A DNA stretch of 18,671 nucleotides from Porticoccaceae bacterium UBA1989 (lineage in GTDB: Bacteria; Pseudomonadota; Gammaproteobacteria; Pseudomonadales; Porticoccaceae): positions 1 to 18,671 of the forward strand of contig DDDD01000148.1 of the NCBI GenBank assembly GCA_002335945.1. Reading direction: 5' to 3'. How positions within the stretch are numbered: the first letter of the stretch is position 1; the number at the start of each line of letters is the position of its first letter. Both the position numbers and the translations under genes were made by a program. The notes under the pieces were generated by a model, which saw only the letters and a list, made by a program, of their open reading frames with translations, searched no databases and was not told the DNA's origin. Shown here piece by piece: positions 8,170 through 15,313 of the stretch.

Positions 8170-9042
8170 TTAACCGAAGCGGCCCGTTATATAAGCTTCT
8201 GTGAGCTGGTGCTGCGGCATGGTAAATACCTGTTCGGTTGGATTAACTTCAATCAATCGTCCGAGATGGAAGTACGCGGTGCGATGTGATACACGAGCCG
8301 CTTGCTGCATTGAGTGGGTCACAATGGCGATGGTGAAGTTTTCACTCAACTCTTCAATCAACTCTTCAATTTTAGCCGTGGCAATTGGATCTAGTGCTGA
8401 GCAGGGTTCATCCATAAGAATTACTTCTGGGCTAACGGCAATGGCTCTGGCAATACAGAGGCGCTGCTGCTGACCGCCTGATAATCCTGTGCCCGCCTGG
8501 TGCAGTCGCTCTTTGACCTCTTCCCACAAGCTAGCTTTGCGCAGACTGTTTTCAACAATTTCGTCGAGGTCTACACGCGTATCAGCAAGGCCATGTATCT
8601 TCGGGCCGTAAGCAACGTTTTCATAAATTGATTTGGGGAATGGATTAGGCTTTTGAAATACCATACCCACTCTGGCGCGCAGTTCTACAACATCCAGTTT
8701 TGGGGCATAGAGGTTTTCGCCATCCATGCAAATCTCGCCTTCGACGCGACAGATATCGACCGTATCATTCATGCGATTCAAGGAGCGCAGAAACGTCGAC
8801 TTGCCACAGCCCGATGGGCCAATCATGGCGATCACTTCGTTTTTGGCGATATCAATACTGACATCGTGAATGGCCTGCTTGTCGTCATAATAAACATTGA
8901 CGTTGCGCATGGTCATTTTTGGGTTCTCGGTAAACACCTTACCAACCGTAGGCTCATGGCCTTCTACTTCGAGGCTTTTCATGGCTGCAGGTTTGGCTTT
9001 GGTAGCCCTTTTTTTCTTATCCGCTGATGCGAGTTGAGTCAT
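8170..9042 (-). CDS. pstB: Phosphate ABC transporter ATP-binding protein PstB
   Basis: A 290-residue ABC ATPase that powers high-affinity phosphate import at the inner membrane. Visible motifs are Walker A GPSGCGKST at 75-83, the Q-loop in VFQKPNPFP, signature LSGGQQQRL at 187-195, Walker B VILMDEP at 207-213, and the switch His in VTHSM (H243). PstB proteins are usually about 250-260 residues. Here the ABC core is preceded by roughly 40 extra residues, Lys/Ala-rich at the start (DKKKRATKAKPAA). The start at 9042 is supported by AAAGGA 7 nt upstream, so the extension is probably translated; M21 is a less likely alternative. It starts 13 nt after pstA. Confidence 0.96.
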   Translation of the reverse strand: MTQLASADKKKRATKAKPAAMKSLEVEGHEPTVGKVFTENPKMTMRNVNVYYDDKQAIHDVSIDIAKNEVIAMIGPSGCGKSTFLRSLNRMNDTVDICRVEGEICMDGENLYAPKLDVVELRARVGMVFQKPNPFPKSIYENVAYGPKIHGLADTRVDLDEIVENSLRKASLWEEVKERLHQAGTGLSGGQQQRLCIARAIAVSPEVILMDEPCSALDPIATAKIEELIEELSENFTIAIVTHSMQQAARVSHRTAYFHLGRLIEVNPTEQVFTMPQHQLTEAYITGRFG

Positions 9043-9055
9043 TGTTTTTTCCTTT

Positions 9056-10336
9056 CTACCAACGGCGCTCTAAGCGCTTGCGCAGCCATACGGCAACTGT
9101 GTTCATAACAATCAGAAAGCTCAGCAAAATCATAATTGCCGCTGAGGTCTTTTCAATAAAGGCTCTCTCCGGGCTGTCGGCCCAAAGAAAAATTTGCACT
9201 GGTAACACTGTGGCGGGATCACTAAAGCCACCGGGAATATCTACAATAAAGGCCACCATACCAATCATTAGCAGTGGCGCCGATTCACCCAGCGCCTGAG
9301 CCATACCAATAATGGCGCCCGTTAACATGCCTGGAAGTGACAGCGGCAGTACATGGTGCAATACCGTTTGGTACTTTGAGGCGCCCATGCCCAGAGCAGC
9401 TTCGCGTATCGAAGGTGGCACGGACTTAATCGCTGCGCGACTGGTGATAATAATAGTCGGCAAGGTCATCAAGGTTAAAACCAAACCACCGACGATCGGC
9501 ACGGATCGCGGCACATGGAAAAAGTTAATAAAGATCGCCAGCCCCAACAGGCCAAAAATAATAGATGGCACGGCGGCTAGATTATTAATATTGACCTCAA
9601 TAAAGTCTGTCCAGCGATTGCGCGGGGCAAACTCTTCAAGATAGATTGCCGCTGATACACCAATCGGGAACGACAGTACCAGAGTCAGTATCAGGGTAAA
9701 TAACGAGCCCATCACTGCACCACGGATACCCGCCTGTTCTGGTTCCCGGGAATCACCTCGCGTAAATAGGTTGCTGTTAAATTGCAGGCGGATTTTGCCC
9801 TGCTGATGGAGCTCATCGATCCATTCAAGTTGCTTGGCCGACATTCTGGCAGCGTAGGGTTCTCCGTCTAGCCAAGACTTGTAATAGGTATCTATATCAT
9901 CGTCAGCCAGTATCCAAACTCTCTCAGTCTCACCCAGTAATAGCGGGTTCTCCAACAGACGATCCTTTAGGTCGAAGCCAGCACCACTACTAATAAGCCC
10001 ATAGAGCCTGCGTTTGTCACTGCGGCCAGACACTTCAGGAAATTCAGTGCGCATGGCAGTTTTTGAGAGAGCTTCCCAGTTGCCCCTTGTCAATTCCTCG
10101 GGATCGGTGAGATTGTCCACGCCGATCCGATCCTGATCATAGGTGACTTCTAGTTCGATATAGGCTATACGAAAGGCTCCGTGACCCTTGCTGACGATAT
10201 CAGTGAACAGTATCAAAACTGCCGCTAGGCCAATCAAGATGGCCGTACGCCCATACCAGCGAAAACGCTTCTCGGCACGGTTGCGTCGACTCAGAGACTT
10301 TTTGATTTTCTCTAGATGGTTTGCTGACTCAGTCAT
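9056..10336 (-). CDS. pstA: Phosphate ABC transporter permease PstA, long form
   Basis: A 426-residue inner-membrane permease. The ATG at 10336 overlaps the pstC stop by 8 nt (ATGACTGA), which decides the start; the frame extends upstream to 10372 but that would give a longer overlap. Residues 31-48 form the first membrane helix. Residues about 50-200 are a soluble domain matching the N-terminal DUF3333-type insert of long PstA proteins. About five membrane helices follow, with the permease EAA-type loop EAALGMGASKYQTVLHHVLP at 312-331. E. coli-type PstA is about 296 residues, so the extra length is this domain. PstA and PstC together form the channel driven by PstB. Confidence 0.95.
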   Translation of the reverse strand: MTESANHLEKIKKSLSRRNRAEKRFRWYGRTAILIGLAAVLILFTDIVSKGHGAFRIAYIELEVTYDQDRIGVDNLTDPEELTRGNWEALSKTAMRTEFPEVSGRSDKRRLYGLISSGAGFDLKDRLLENPLLLGETERVWILADDDIDTYYKSWLDGEPYAARMSAKQLEWIDELHQQGKIRLQFNSNLFTRGDSREPEQAGIRGAVMGSLFTLILTLVLSFPIGVSAAIYLEEFAPRNRWTDFIEVNINNLAAVPSIIFGLLGLAIFINFFHVPRSVPIVGGLVLTLMTLPTIIITSRAAIKSVPPSIREAALGMGASKYQTVLHHVLPLSLPGMLTGAIIGMAQALGESAPLLMIGMVAFIVDIPGGFSDPATVLPVQIFLWADSPERAFIEKTSAAIMILLSFLIVMNTVAVWLRKRLERRW

Positions 10337-11717
10337 ATTGTTCTCTATATTTCTTAACGATATGTAAGGCAAAAATATTTAACAGTAAGGTCACTGTAAA
10401 GAGCATCAAGCCCAGCGCAAAGGCTGCCAGGGTCTTGGGACTATCAAATTCTTGGTCACCGGTTAGCAGGGTAACAATTTGCACTGTTACCGTAGTAACT
10501 GACTCTAATGGATTGGCGGTTAGTTTCGCCGCCATACCCGCCGCCATAACCACAATCATGGTTTCGCCAATAGCGCGGGAAATGGCCAACATAACGCCAC
10601 CCACAATACCGGGCAGTGCGGCGGGAATAATCACCCGACGTACAGTTTCCGACTTTGTAGCACCCATAGCCAGCGAGCCATCGCGCATGGACTGGGGTAC
10701 CGCGGTAATCACATCATCCGCAAGGGAGGAGATAAACGGAATAATCATCACCCCCATAACGCCACCAGCAGCCAGAGCACTTTCCGACGAGACCGACAGG
10801 CCAAAACTGGCACCCAGATCACGAAGGAACGGCGCTACTGTTAAGGCGGCGAAGAAGCCGTACACCACGGTGGGGATGCCGGCGAGGATTTCTAGCGCGG
10901 GTTTAGCGTAGGTACGCACGGACCTGCTCGCGTATTCGGCCAGGTAAATCGCCGACATCAAGCCAACGGGAACAGCCACTACCATGGCGACTGCTGATAC
11001 CAGCAGAGTGCCTACAAATAGGGGCACAGCACCAAAACTACCAGAAGAGCCAACTTGGTCTTCACGGATAGCCGTTTGCGGACTCCACTCTAGACCAAAG
11101 ACAAAATCAAAGATGGGCACGGAGCGGAAGAACTGAATTGATTCAAATAATACCGATAGCACAATGCCAAGGGTGGTAAAGATGGCCAGACAGGCGCAGC
11201 CAAGCAAGATATTTTGCATGACCTTTTCAACCACTGGGCGAGCACGGAAAGACGCTGAGATTCGCGACCAACCCCACAGCAAACCAAGCGATGAAAGCGT
11301 TAATAACAAGGCGGTTAATGACCAGCGCGAGATAACCCGTAGTGACACCAGATGATCTGCTGCAGCAATCAGTGCCGCGCTCTCGCCTTTGCGCGGCAGT
11401 ATGCCGTCGGCTAGGTTGGATATTTTATTAATCAGCAGGTTGTAACTCGCCGTATCCTTGGGTGCGATTTCGGCAGCAACAGAATCCAGCACCAGACGGT
11501 TGATCAGCGGATCGTCGAACAGCATCCACATACAGAGCAAAAACAATGAAGGCAGTGCACACCAGAGTGCGACATGCATTCCATAATAGGAGGGTAGAGA
11601 GTGGAGCTTGCGAATGCCTCCCAATGGCTTGGCCAGTGCTAATGACCGGCCACGGCCTAAAAAGAACGCCAAGACCCCTAGGCCTAGTATCAAAATCAGT
11701 ATGTTTGTCGCTTGCAT
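10329..11717 (-). CDS. pstC: Phosphate ABC transporter permease PstC, long form
   Basis: A 462-residue inner-membrane permease. An N-terminal region with helices at about 4-20, 47-67 and 132-150 encloses a soluble segment at about 70-130, as in the DUF3708-type extension of long PstC proteins. The transport part has about five more helices, with LEILAGIPTVVYGFFA near 275-290 and the EAA-type loop MGATKSETVRRVIIPAALPG at 351-370. The gene lies 100 nt after pstS, beyond a hairpin, and overlaps pstA by 8 nt, implying translational coupling. The start at 11717 has AAGGA 13 nt upstream, rather distant, so the exact start is less certain than the identity. Confidence 0.94.
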   Translation of the reverse strand: MQATNILILILGLGVLAFFLGRGRSLALAKPLGGIRKLHSLPSYYGMHVALWCALPSLFLLCMWMLFDDPLINRLVLDSVAAEIAPKDTASYNLLINKISNLADGILPRKGESAALIAAADHLVSLRVISRWSLTALLLTLSSLGLLWGWSRISASFRARPVVEKVMQNILLGCACLAIFTTLGIVLSVLFESIQFFRSVPIFDFVFGLEWSPQTAIREDQVGSSGSFGAVPLFVGTLLVSAVAMVVAVPVGLMSAIYLAEYASRSVRTYAKPALEILAGIPTVVYGFFAALTVAPFLRDLGASFGLSVSSESALAAGGVMGVMIIPFISSLADDVITAVPQSMRDGSLAMGATKSETVRRVIIPAALPGIVGGVMLAISRAIGETMIVVMAAGMAAKLTANPLESVTTVTVQIVTLLTGDQEFDSPKTLAAFALGLMLFTVTLLLNIFALHIVKKYREQYD

Positions 11718-11766
11718 AGGGCAGGCAGGATCCTTAAAAAATACTCAGGGTAAAAACTTTAGATAA

Positions 11767-11797
11767 CAAAACAGCCCGGCTCATAGAACCGGGCTGT
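11767..11797 (-). terminator. Terminator/attenuator between pstS and pstC
   Basis: ACAGCCCGG (11771-11779) pairs perfectly with CCGGGCTGT (11789-11797) around a 9-nt loop. On the minus strand the stem runs straight into TTTTGTT. The hairpin lies 20 nt after the pstS stop. No PhoB site or clear promoter is seen between it and pstC, so pstCAB-phoU must be reached by read-through. This fits the usual need for far more binding protein than permease. Confidence 0.82.
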
Positions 11798-11817
11798 ACT
11801 TTGACAACTTATGCGAC

Positions 11818-12876
11818 TTAATTCAATGCTTCATTGCCTGTCATTGGCACTAATCCTCTAGTGCTAGCCGCCATAGCCGCACGCTCATCATCTGGCAGCG
11901 GAATCATGCCCTTCTCGGCAAGGTAACCATCTTCACTCCAAGCTTTTTCACTGGTGAATTCATGCAGGTAACCTTCAATGCCCGGAACCACACCCACATG
12001 GGCCTTCTTAACGTAGAAGAACAATGGACGTGAGATTGGGTAAGACTTGTCAGCGATTGATTCAAAGGTTGGTTCAACAGATTCAATCTGTGCGCCCTGC
12101 ACCTTGTCGGCATTCTGATCGAGGAAGCTAAAGCCGAATACGCCCAGCGCGGCTGGATTCGCTTCAAGCTTCTGGACGATTAGGTTATCGTTCTCGCCGG
12201 CTTCAATATAACGACCATCTTCACGGATAGTGTGACAAATCGCTTTGTAGGCACTCTTATTAGTCTTCTTCATTGCTTTGATCCAGGCTATTTTCTTACA
12301 GCCACCCTCCATGCCGAGTTCAGCAAATGCATCTCGAGTACCTGAAGTTGGCGGGGGACCTAATACTTCAATGGCAACGTTTGGCAGTGCAGAGTTTACT
12401 TGATTCCAAGTAGTGTAAGGATTATCAATCAGCTCGCCTTCAGTAGCACTAGGCACCTGAGCAGCTAGGGCCAAAAAGATATCTTTGCGGCTTAGCTTCA
12501 TTGGCTCAGCCTTAACTGAGTTAGCGATAACGATGCCGTCATAACCGATTTGAACTTCAACAATCTCGGTAACGCCATTAGTCTGGCACTTTTTAAATTC
12601 AGACGCTTTTATACGGCGTGAAGAGTTCGTGATATCTGGGTAGTTGGAGCCAACACCAGAACAAAACAGCTTCATACCACCGCCAGAACCAGTGGATTCG
12701 ATTTTTGGTGTCGCCTTGCCGCTGGCGCGACCATATCGCTCAGCAACAACTGTTGAAAAAGGGTATACCGTTGAAGAACCTACGACTTCAATGCTGTCAC
12801 GAGCCATTGCCGAAGAAGTTGCAGTAACAGAAGCCAGGGTAAAAAGAATGGCTGGTATTAGTGTACGTTGGGTCAT
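11818..12876 (-). CDS. pstS: Periplasmic phosphate-binding protein PstS
   Basis: A 352-residue precursor with signal peptide at 1-25 (cleavage after SAMA). It captures phosphate in the periplasm and delivers it to PstCAB. Ligand-site segments are VVGSSTVYPF (30-39), ESTGSGGGMKLF (60-71), PDITNSSRRIK with D81, and SGTRDAF (178-184). The start is the ATG at 12876: GGAGG lies 5 nt upstream, and the TTG at 12888 that would lengthen the frame overlaps that ribosome site. It is the first gene of the pst operon, has a Pho box upstream, and is separated from the rest of the operon by a hairpin. Confidence 0.97.
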   Translation of the reverse strand: MTQRTLIPAILFTLASVTATSSAMARDSIEVVGSSTVYPFSTVVAERYGRASGKATPKIESTGSGGGMKLFCSGVGSNYPDITNSSRRIKASEFKKCQTNGVTEIVEVQIGYDGIVIANSVKAEPMKLSRKDIFLALAAQVPSATEGELIDNPYTTWNQVNSALPNVAIEVLGPPPTSGTRDAFAELGMEGGCKKIAWIKAMKKTNKSAYKAICHTIREDGRYIEAGENDNLIVQKLEANPAALGVFGFSFLDQNADKVQGAQIESVEPTFESIADKSYPISRPLFFYVKKAHVGVVPGIEGYLHEFTSEKAWSEDGYLAEKGMIPLPDDERAAMAASTRGLVPMTGNEALN

Positions 12877-12942
12877 AAGAACCTCCAAAATTCATGCACA
12901 TTGGCATGCTATTAATTAATGCTCATTTTTTGCTACCCGACT

Positions 12943-12976
12943 ACTGTATTAAAGTTATGTGACAGAAATATGACAG
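12943..12976 (-). promoter_or_regulatory. Pho box promoter of pstSCAB-phoU
   Basis: On the minus strand CTGTCATATTTCTGTCAC (12976-12959) gives two PhoB half-sites 11 bp apart. Ten nt further is TACAGT (12948-12943) as a plausible -10, overlapped by alternatives such as TTTAAT. The expected leader to the pstS ATG is about 60 nt. Confidence 0.88.
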
Positions 12977-13012
12977 GGTGAAAAATCCTTCATTTTCGAT
13001 TAACTTAGCGCG

Positions 13013-13079
13013 CTGTCATATTACTGTCACATTATTTACATATATTTAACATGTAACTGTCACATTACGTTGTGATTAT
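13013..13079 (+). promoter_or_regulatory. Pho box promoter of the porin gene, with an extended half-site array
   Basis: CTGTCAT (13013-13019) and CTGTCAC (13024-13030) form a PhoB site. Weaker in-phase matches at 13035 (TTTACAT) and 13046 (TTAACAT) lead to a third strong half-site, CTGTCAC, at 13057-13063. All five positions are on an 11-bp register. GATTAT (13074-13079), with TG at the extended -10 position, lies 10 nt after the last. The predicted start point near 13086 leaves a leader of about 37 nt. The divergent pstS Pho box is only 36 nt away. Confidence 0.85.
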
Positions 13080-13122
13080 TTTCGGGCATCGGCCCAACCA
13101 CCTACATTTTTGGGGATTGAGT

Positions 13123-14091
13123 ATGAACAAATTAATGCTTTCAGCGGCTATCGCTTCAACCATAGGCTTTGCTTCTCTAGGCTATGCTGATGGACCGATT
13201 GACGGCACCATTTACGGCAAGGTCAATGTCTCTGTTGTTAATGCCGATGACGGTGCCAGCGACGAATGGAAGCTTAATAGCAATGCTTCACGCCTGGGCG
13301 TTAAAGGTAAGACTGAAATTGCTGACGGCCTTTACGCCGTCTATAAAGCAGAATTCGAGATGTGTGTTGATGATGGCGACTGTAAAGGTCAGACCTTTAC
13401 TCAGCGCAACATCATGGGCGGCATTAGAGGTAGCTTCGGTACAGTATGGGCCGGCAAACACGATTCTCCGACTAAACTGGCGCAAAACAAGATCGACCTA
13501 TTTAATGACCTCGAAGGCGATATTAAGAATACCTTTGAAGGCGAGAACCGCGTTTCTAATATTGTTGCCTATACCTCTCCAACCATCAACGGCTTCTCTA
13601 GTACTGTTGCCATGATGCCCGGCGAAGGCGCAGACGTAGATGGCGACGGCCAAGATGACACTGGCCTGACCGACGGTATTTCTTACTCGGTAAGCTACAG
13701 CATGGATAACCTTTATATCGCTATTGCTGGTGACCAGGATGTGGATAGCCAGGATCTGATGCGCATTGTTGCTCAGTACAAGTTCGACGCTTTAAAGCTT
13801 GGCGTTATGTACCAGCAAAACGAAGATAACCTAGGAACTAAAGATGAATCTGGTTTCTTTGTTAGCGCAGCCTACCAGCTCGACAAGAAAACGACGCTAA
13901 AAGCCCAGTACGGCTCTATCGAAGATGATGTTGATGGCGACGAAGAAGAGACATTGTCACTAGGTGCTGATTACAAGTTGGCTAAAAGCACTAAGGTTTA
14001 TGTGTTTTATACTGACAACACAGACTCCTCAACGGGCGTTGCCAATGATGAAGACACGGCATTTGGTTTAGGCATGGAACACAAGTTTTAG
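13123..14091 (+). CDS. Outer-membrane porin, Pho-regulated
   Basis: A 322-residue precursor with signal peptide at 1-22 (cleavage after LGYA). The mature protein has typical Gram-negative porin features: an early strand with DGTIYGKVNVSV, SRLGVKGKTEIADGLYAVYKAEFE, the FGTVWAGKHDSP segment before the constriction loop, RVSNIVAYTSP after it, and a C-terminal strand ending in Phe (MEHKF). The start is the ATG at 13123 with GGGGA 6 nt upstream. The upstream GTG at 13072 lies before the predicted transcription start and is rejected. The Pho promoter and divergence from pstS suggest passive entry of phosphate or phosphorylated compounds. The mature chain is rich in Asp, with a DVDGDGQDD-type loop and a short C81-C87 pair, which is unexpected for a simple anion channel. 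Its length is well short of the OprP family. Confidence 0.92.
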   Translation: MNKLMLSAAIASTIGFASLGYADGPIDGTIYGKVNVSVVNADDGASDEWKLNSNASRLGVKGKTEIADGLYAVYKAEFEMCVDDGDCKGQTFTQRNIMGGIRGSFGTVWAGKHDSPTKLAQNKIDLFNDLEGDIKNTFEGENRVSNIVAYTSPTINGFSSTVAMMPGEGADVDGDGQDDTGLTDGISYSVSYSMDNLYIAIAGDQDVDSQDLMRIVAQYKFDALKLGVMYQQNEDNLGTKDESGFFVSAAYQLDKKTTLKAQYGSIEDDVDGDEEETLSLGADYKLAKSTKVYVFYTDNTDSSTGVANDEDTAFGLGMEHKF

Positions 14092-14111
14092 TCTTAAGTC
14101 ATGATAACAAC

Positions 14112-14137
14112 GGCGAGCTCTAGGGCTCGCCTTTTTT
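14112..14137 (+). terminator. Intrinsic terminator of the porin gene
   Basis: GGCGAGC (14112-14118) pairs with GCTCGCC (14125-14131), followed by six T residues (14132-14137), 20 nt after the porin stop. It lies between convergent genes; the minus-strand tail is not a T run, so it mainly serves the porin. Confidence 0.92.
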
Positions 14138-14153
14138 ATGCTTAAAAATTGCT

Positions 14154-14690
14154 TTAGAAGCTTGAGCCTGGGCCACTTAAAAATTCCAGTTCGGCGGCTG
14201 TTGAAGTGCGACCAAGAATCTTATTGCGATGAGGATAGCGACCAAACCGATCGATAATCTCTTTGTGCTTTAATTCAAACTGATAATTAGACTCGATACC
14301 GTTGGCCTCATAGAGTGCCACAGCAACCTTGTGGATAGCAGCAGATTCACTGTGCATAAAAGGCATATACAAAAAGCTTTTCTCTGTGGGGCTTAGCTCT
14401 TGATCTGCCTCGGCAATAATAGCCTCCTGAGATAGCGCCAGAGCCAATGGGTCAGAGGCAAAGGATTGAGGCTGATCGCGATACATATTTCGCGAAAACT
14501 GGTCGAGCACAATAATTTCGGCCAGGCGACCCTGAGCGGTTTCACGCCAATGATAAAGTTCGCACTGATGCGTGCTGGCATGCAGCGCAGCATAGCTATC
14601 TATAATAAGTCGATCAAAGTCGTTATCTTTAACCCACCATTGAGAGGGCTTAATATCTTTAAACCAAAACTGCAGTATCTTTCGGTACAT
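14154..14690 (-). CDS. DUF924 family protein
   Basis: A 178-residue soluble protein with the conserved segments of the DUF924 family: FWF at 8-10 and WW at 18-19 near the start, then IIVLDQFSRNMYRD, KSFLYMPFMHSES, and RFGRYPHRNKILGR-ST near the end. The fold is expected to be all-helical and TPR-like. The biochemical role of the family is not established to my knowledge, so I assign none. The start is the ATG at 14690, with GGAGG 7 nt upstream; the frame is open to another ATG at 14717 with no ribosome site. No Pho box is seen, and it stands alone on its strand, convergent with the porin. Its presence in this locus may be incidental. Confidence 0.86.
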   Translation of the reverse strand: MYRKILQFWFKDIKPSQWWVKDNDFDRLIIDSYAALHASTHQCELYHWRETAQGRLAEIIVLDQFSRNMYRDQPQSFASDPLALALSQEAIIAEADQELSPTEKSFLYMPFMHSESAAIHKVAVALYEANGIESNYQFELKHKEIIDRFGRYPHRNKILGRTSTAAELEFLSGPGSSF

Positions 14691-14818
14691 TTTGTGACCT
14701 CCAGTAAGTGGACCCATTTATAAATTTATCAGTCCATTTATTAAAAGTAGCCATAAACCTAGTCAACAGCAAACCTGATGCTAAAATTGCCTGCATAATC
14801 TATCCATAGGATGTAATC

Positions 14819-15313
14819 ATGAACTCAAAATCACCCTGCACTCTCCTCAGTATCGCCAGCATAATCTGGCTATTTTCGTCGAGCGCTTTTAGTGCCTGCG
14901 ACTTTGATACCGATGATGCCGACTCCCCCAACTTTGTCGATAAAATTATCGAGTGCGACGAGACGATAAAAACAACGAATAAGCCGTCCCAGCGGAAAGC
15001 GGCCGACACTCAGGCAACCAAGCTTTATGGTGATGGCACCCTGGACCGCGCCTCAGGTATTTTCGAGCGCCCTATTGTCGCTGCGGGATCAATGAATCAC
15101 AGCCCTAATAAAGCCTTTGCGTCGCGTCAGGCCTATTCATTGCGCCCTGGGGCAAAGTTTGAGCAGTCGGTAACCCTTGCTATTCAGCGTTTATATATCG
15201 AGATGGCTCATCATTGCGCACAGGGCTGGTCGATCGAAGGTCAGTGGAGCGAGGCAGATCCACAACAGGAAGGGGATTACTTTTTACATTACCGGTTTAT
15301 CTGTGCAGGCTAA
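14819..15313 (+). CDS. Unrecognised secreted or periplasmic protein, 164 residues
   Basis: I do not recognise a family. The protein starts with a signal peptide (residues 1-26: NSK, then a hydrophobic core, then AFSA). The mature part begins Cys-Asp and has four cysteines (C27, C46, C133, C162), enough for two disulfides. FSAC resembles a weak lipobox, but Phe at -3 is unusual, so type I cleavage seems more likely. The N-terminal mature stretch is very acidic (CDFDTDDADSPNFVD), and the C-terminal third (RLYIEMAHHCAQGW to YFLHYRFICAG) looks like a small beta-rich domain. The ATG at 14819 has GGAT upstream, and a CATAAT -10-like hexamer sits at 14794-14799. Its TAA overlaps the convergent phoR stop by 4 nt, with no terminator between them. 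Confidence 0.72.
   Translation: MNSKSPCTLLSIASIIWLFSSSAFSACDFDTDDADSPNFVDKIIECDETIKTTNKPSQRKAADTQATKLYGDGTLDRASGIFERPIVAAGSMNHSPNKAFASRQAYSLRPGAKFEQSVTLAIQRLYIEMAHHCAQGWSIEGQWSEADPQQEGDYFLHYRFICAG

Noticed and set aside
10321..10911. Long plus-strand ORF antisense to pstC
   Set aside because: pstC is unambiguous on the other strand. The antisense product is low-complexity Ser/Ala/Pro/Ile, as expected from reading membrane-protein codons backwards.
13184..13615. Plus-strand ORF in another frame of the porin gene
   Set aside because: The porin frame has the signal peptide, strand pattern and terminal Phe; the alternative frame has no motif or ribosome site.
14154..14690. DUF924 gene as a functional member of the phosphate locus
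   Set aside because: It has no Pho half-sites, stands alone on its strand, and its family has no known link to phosphate; position alone is not enough.
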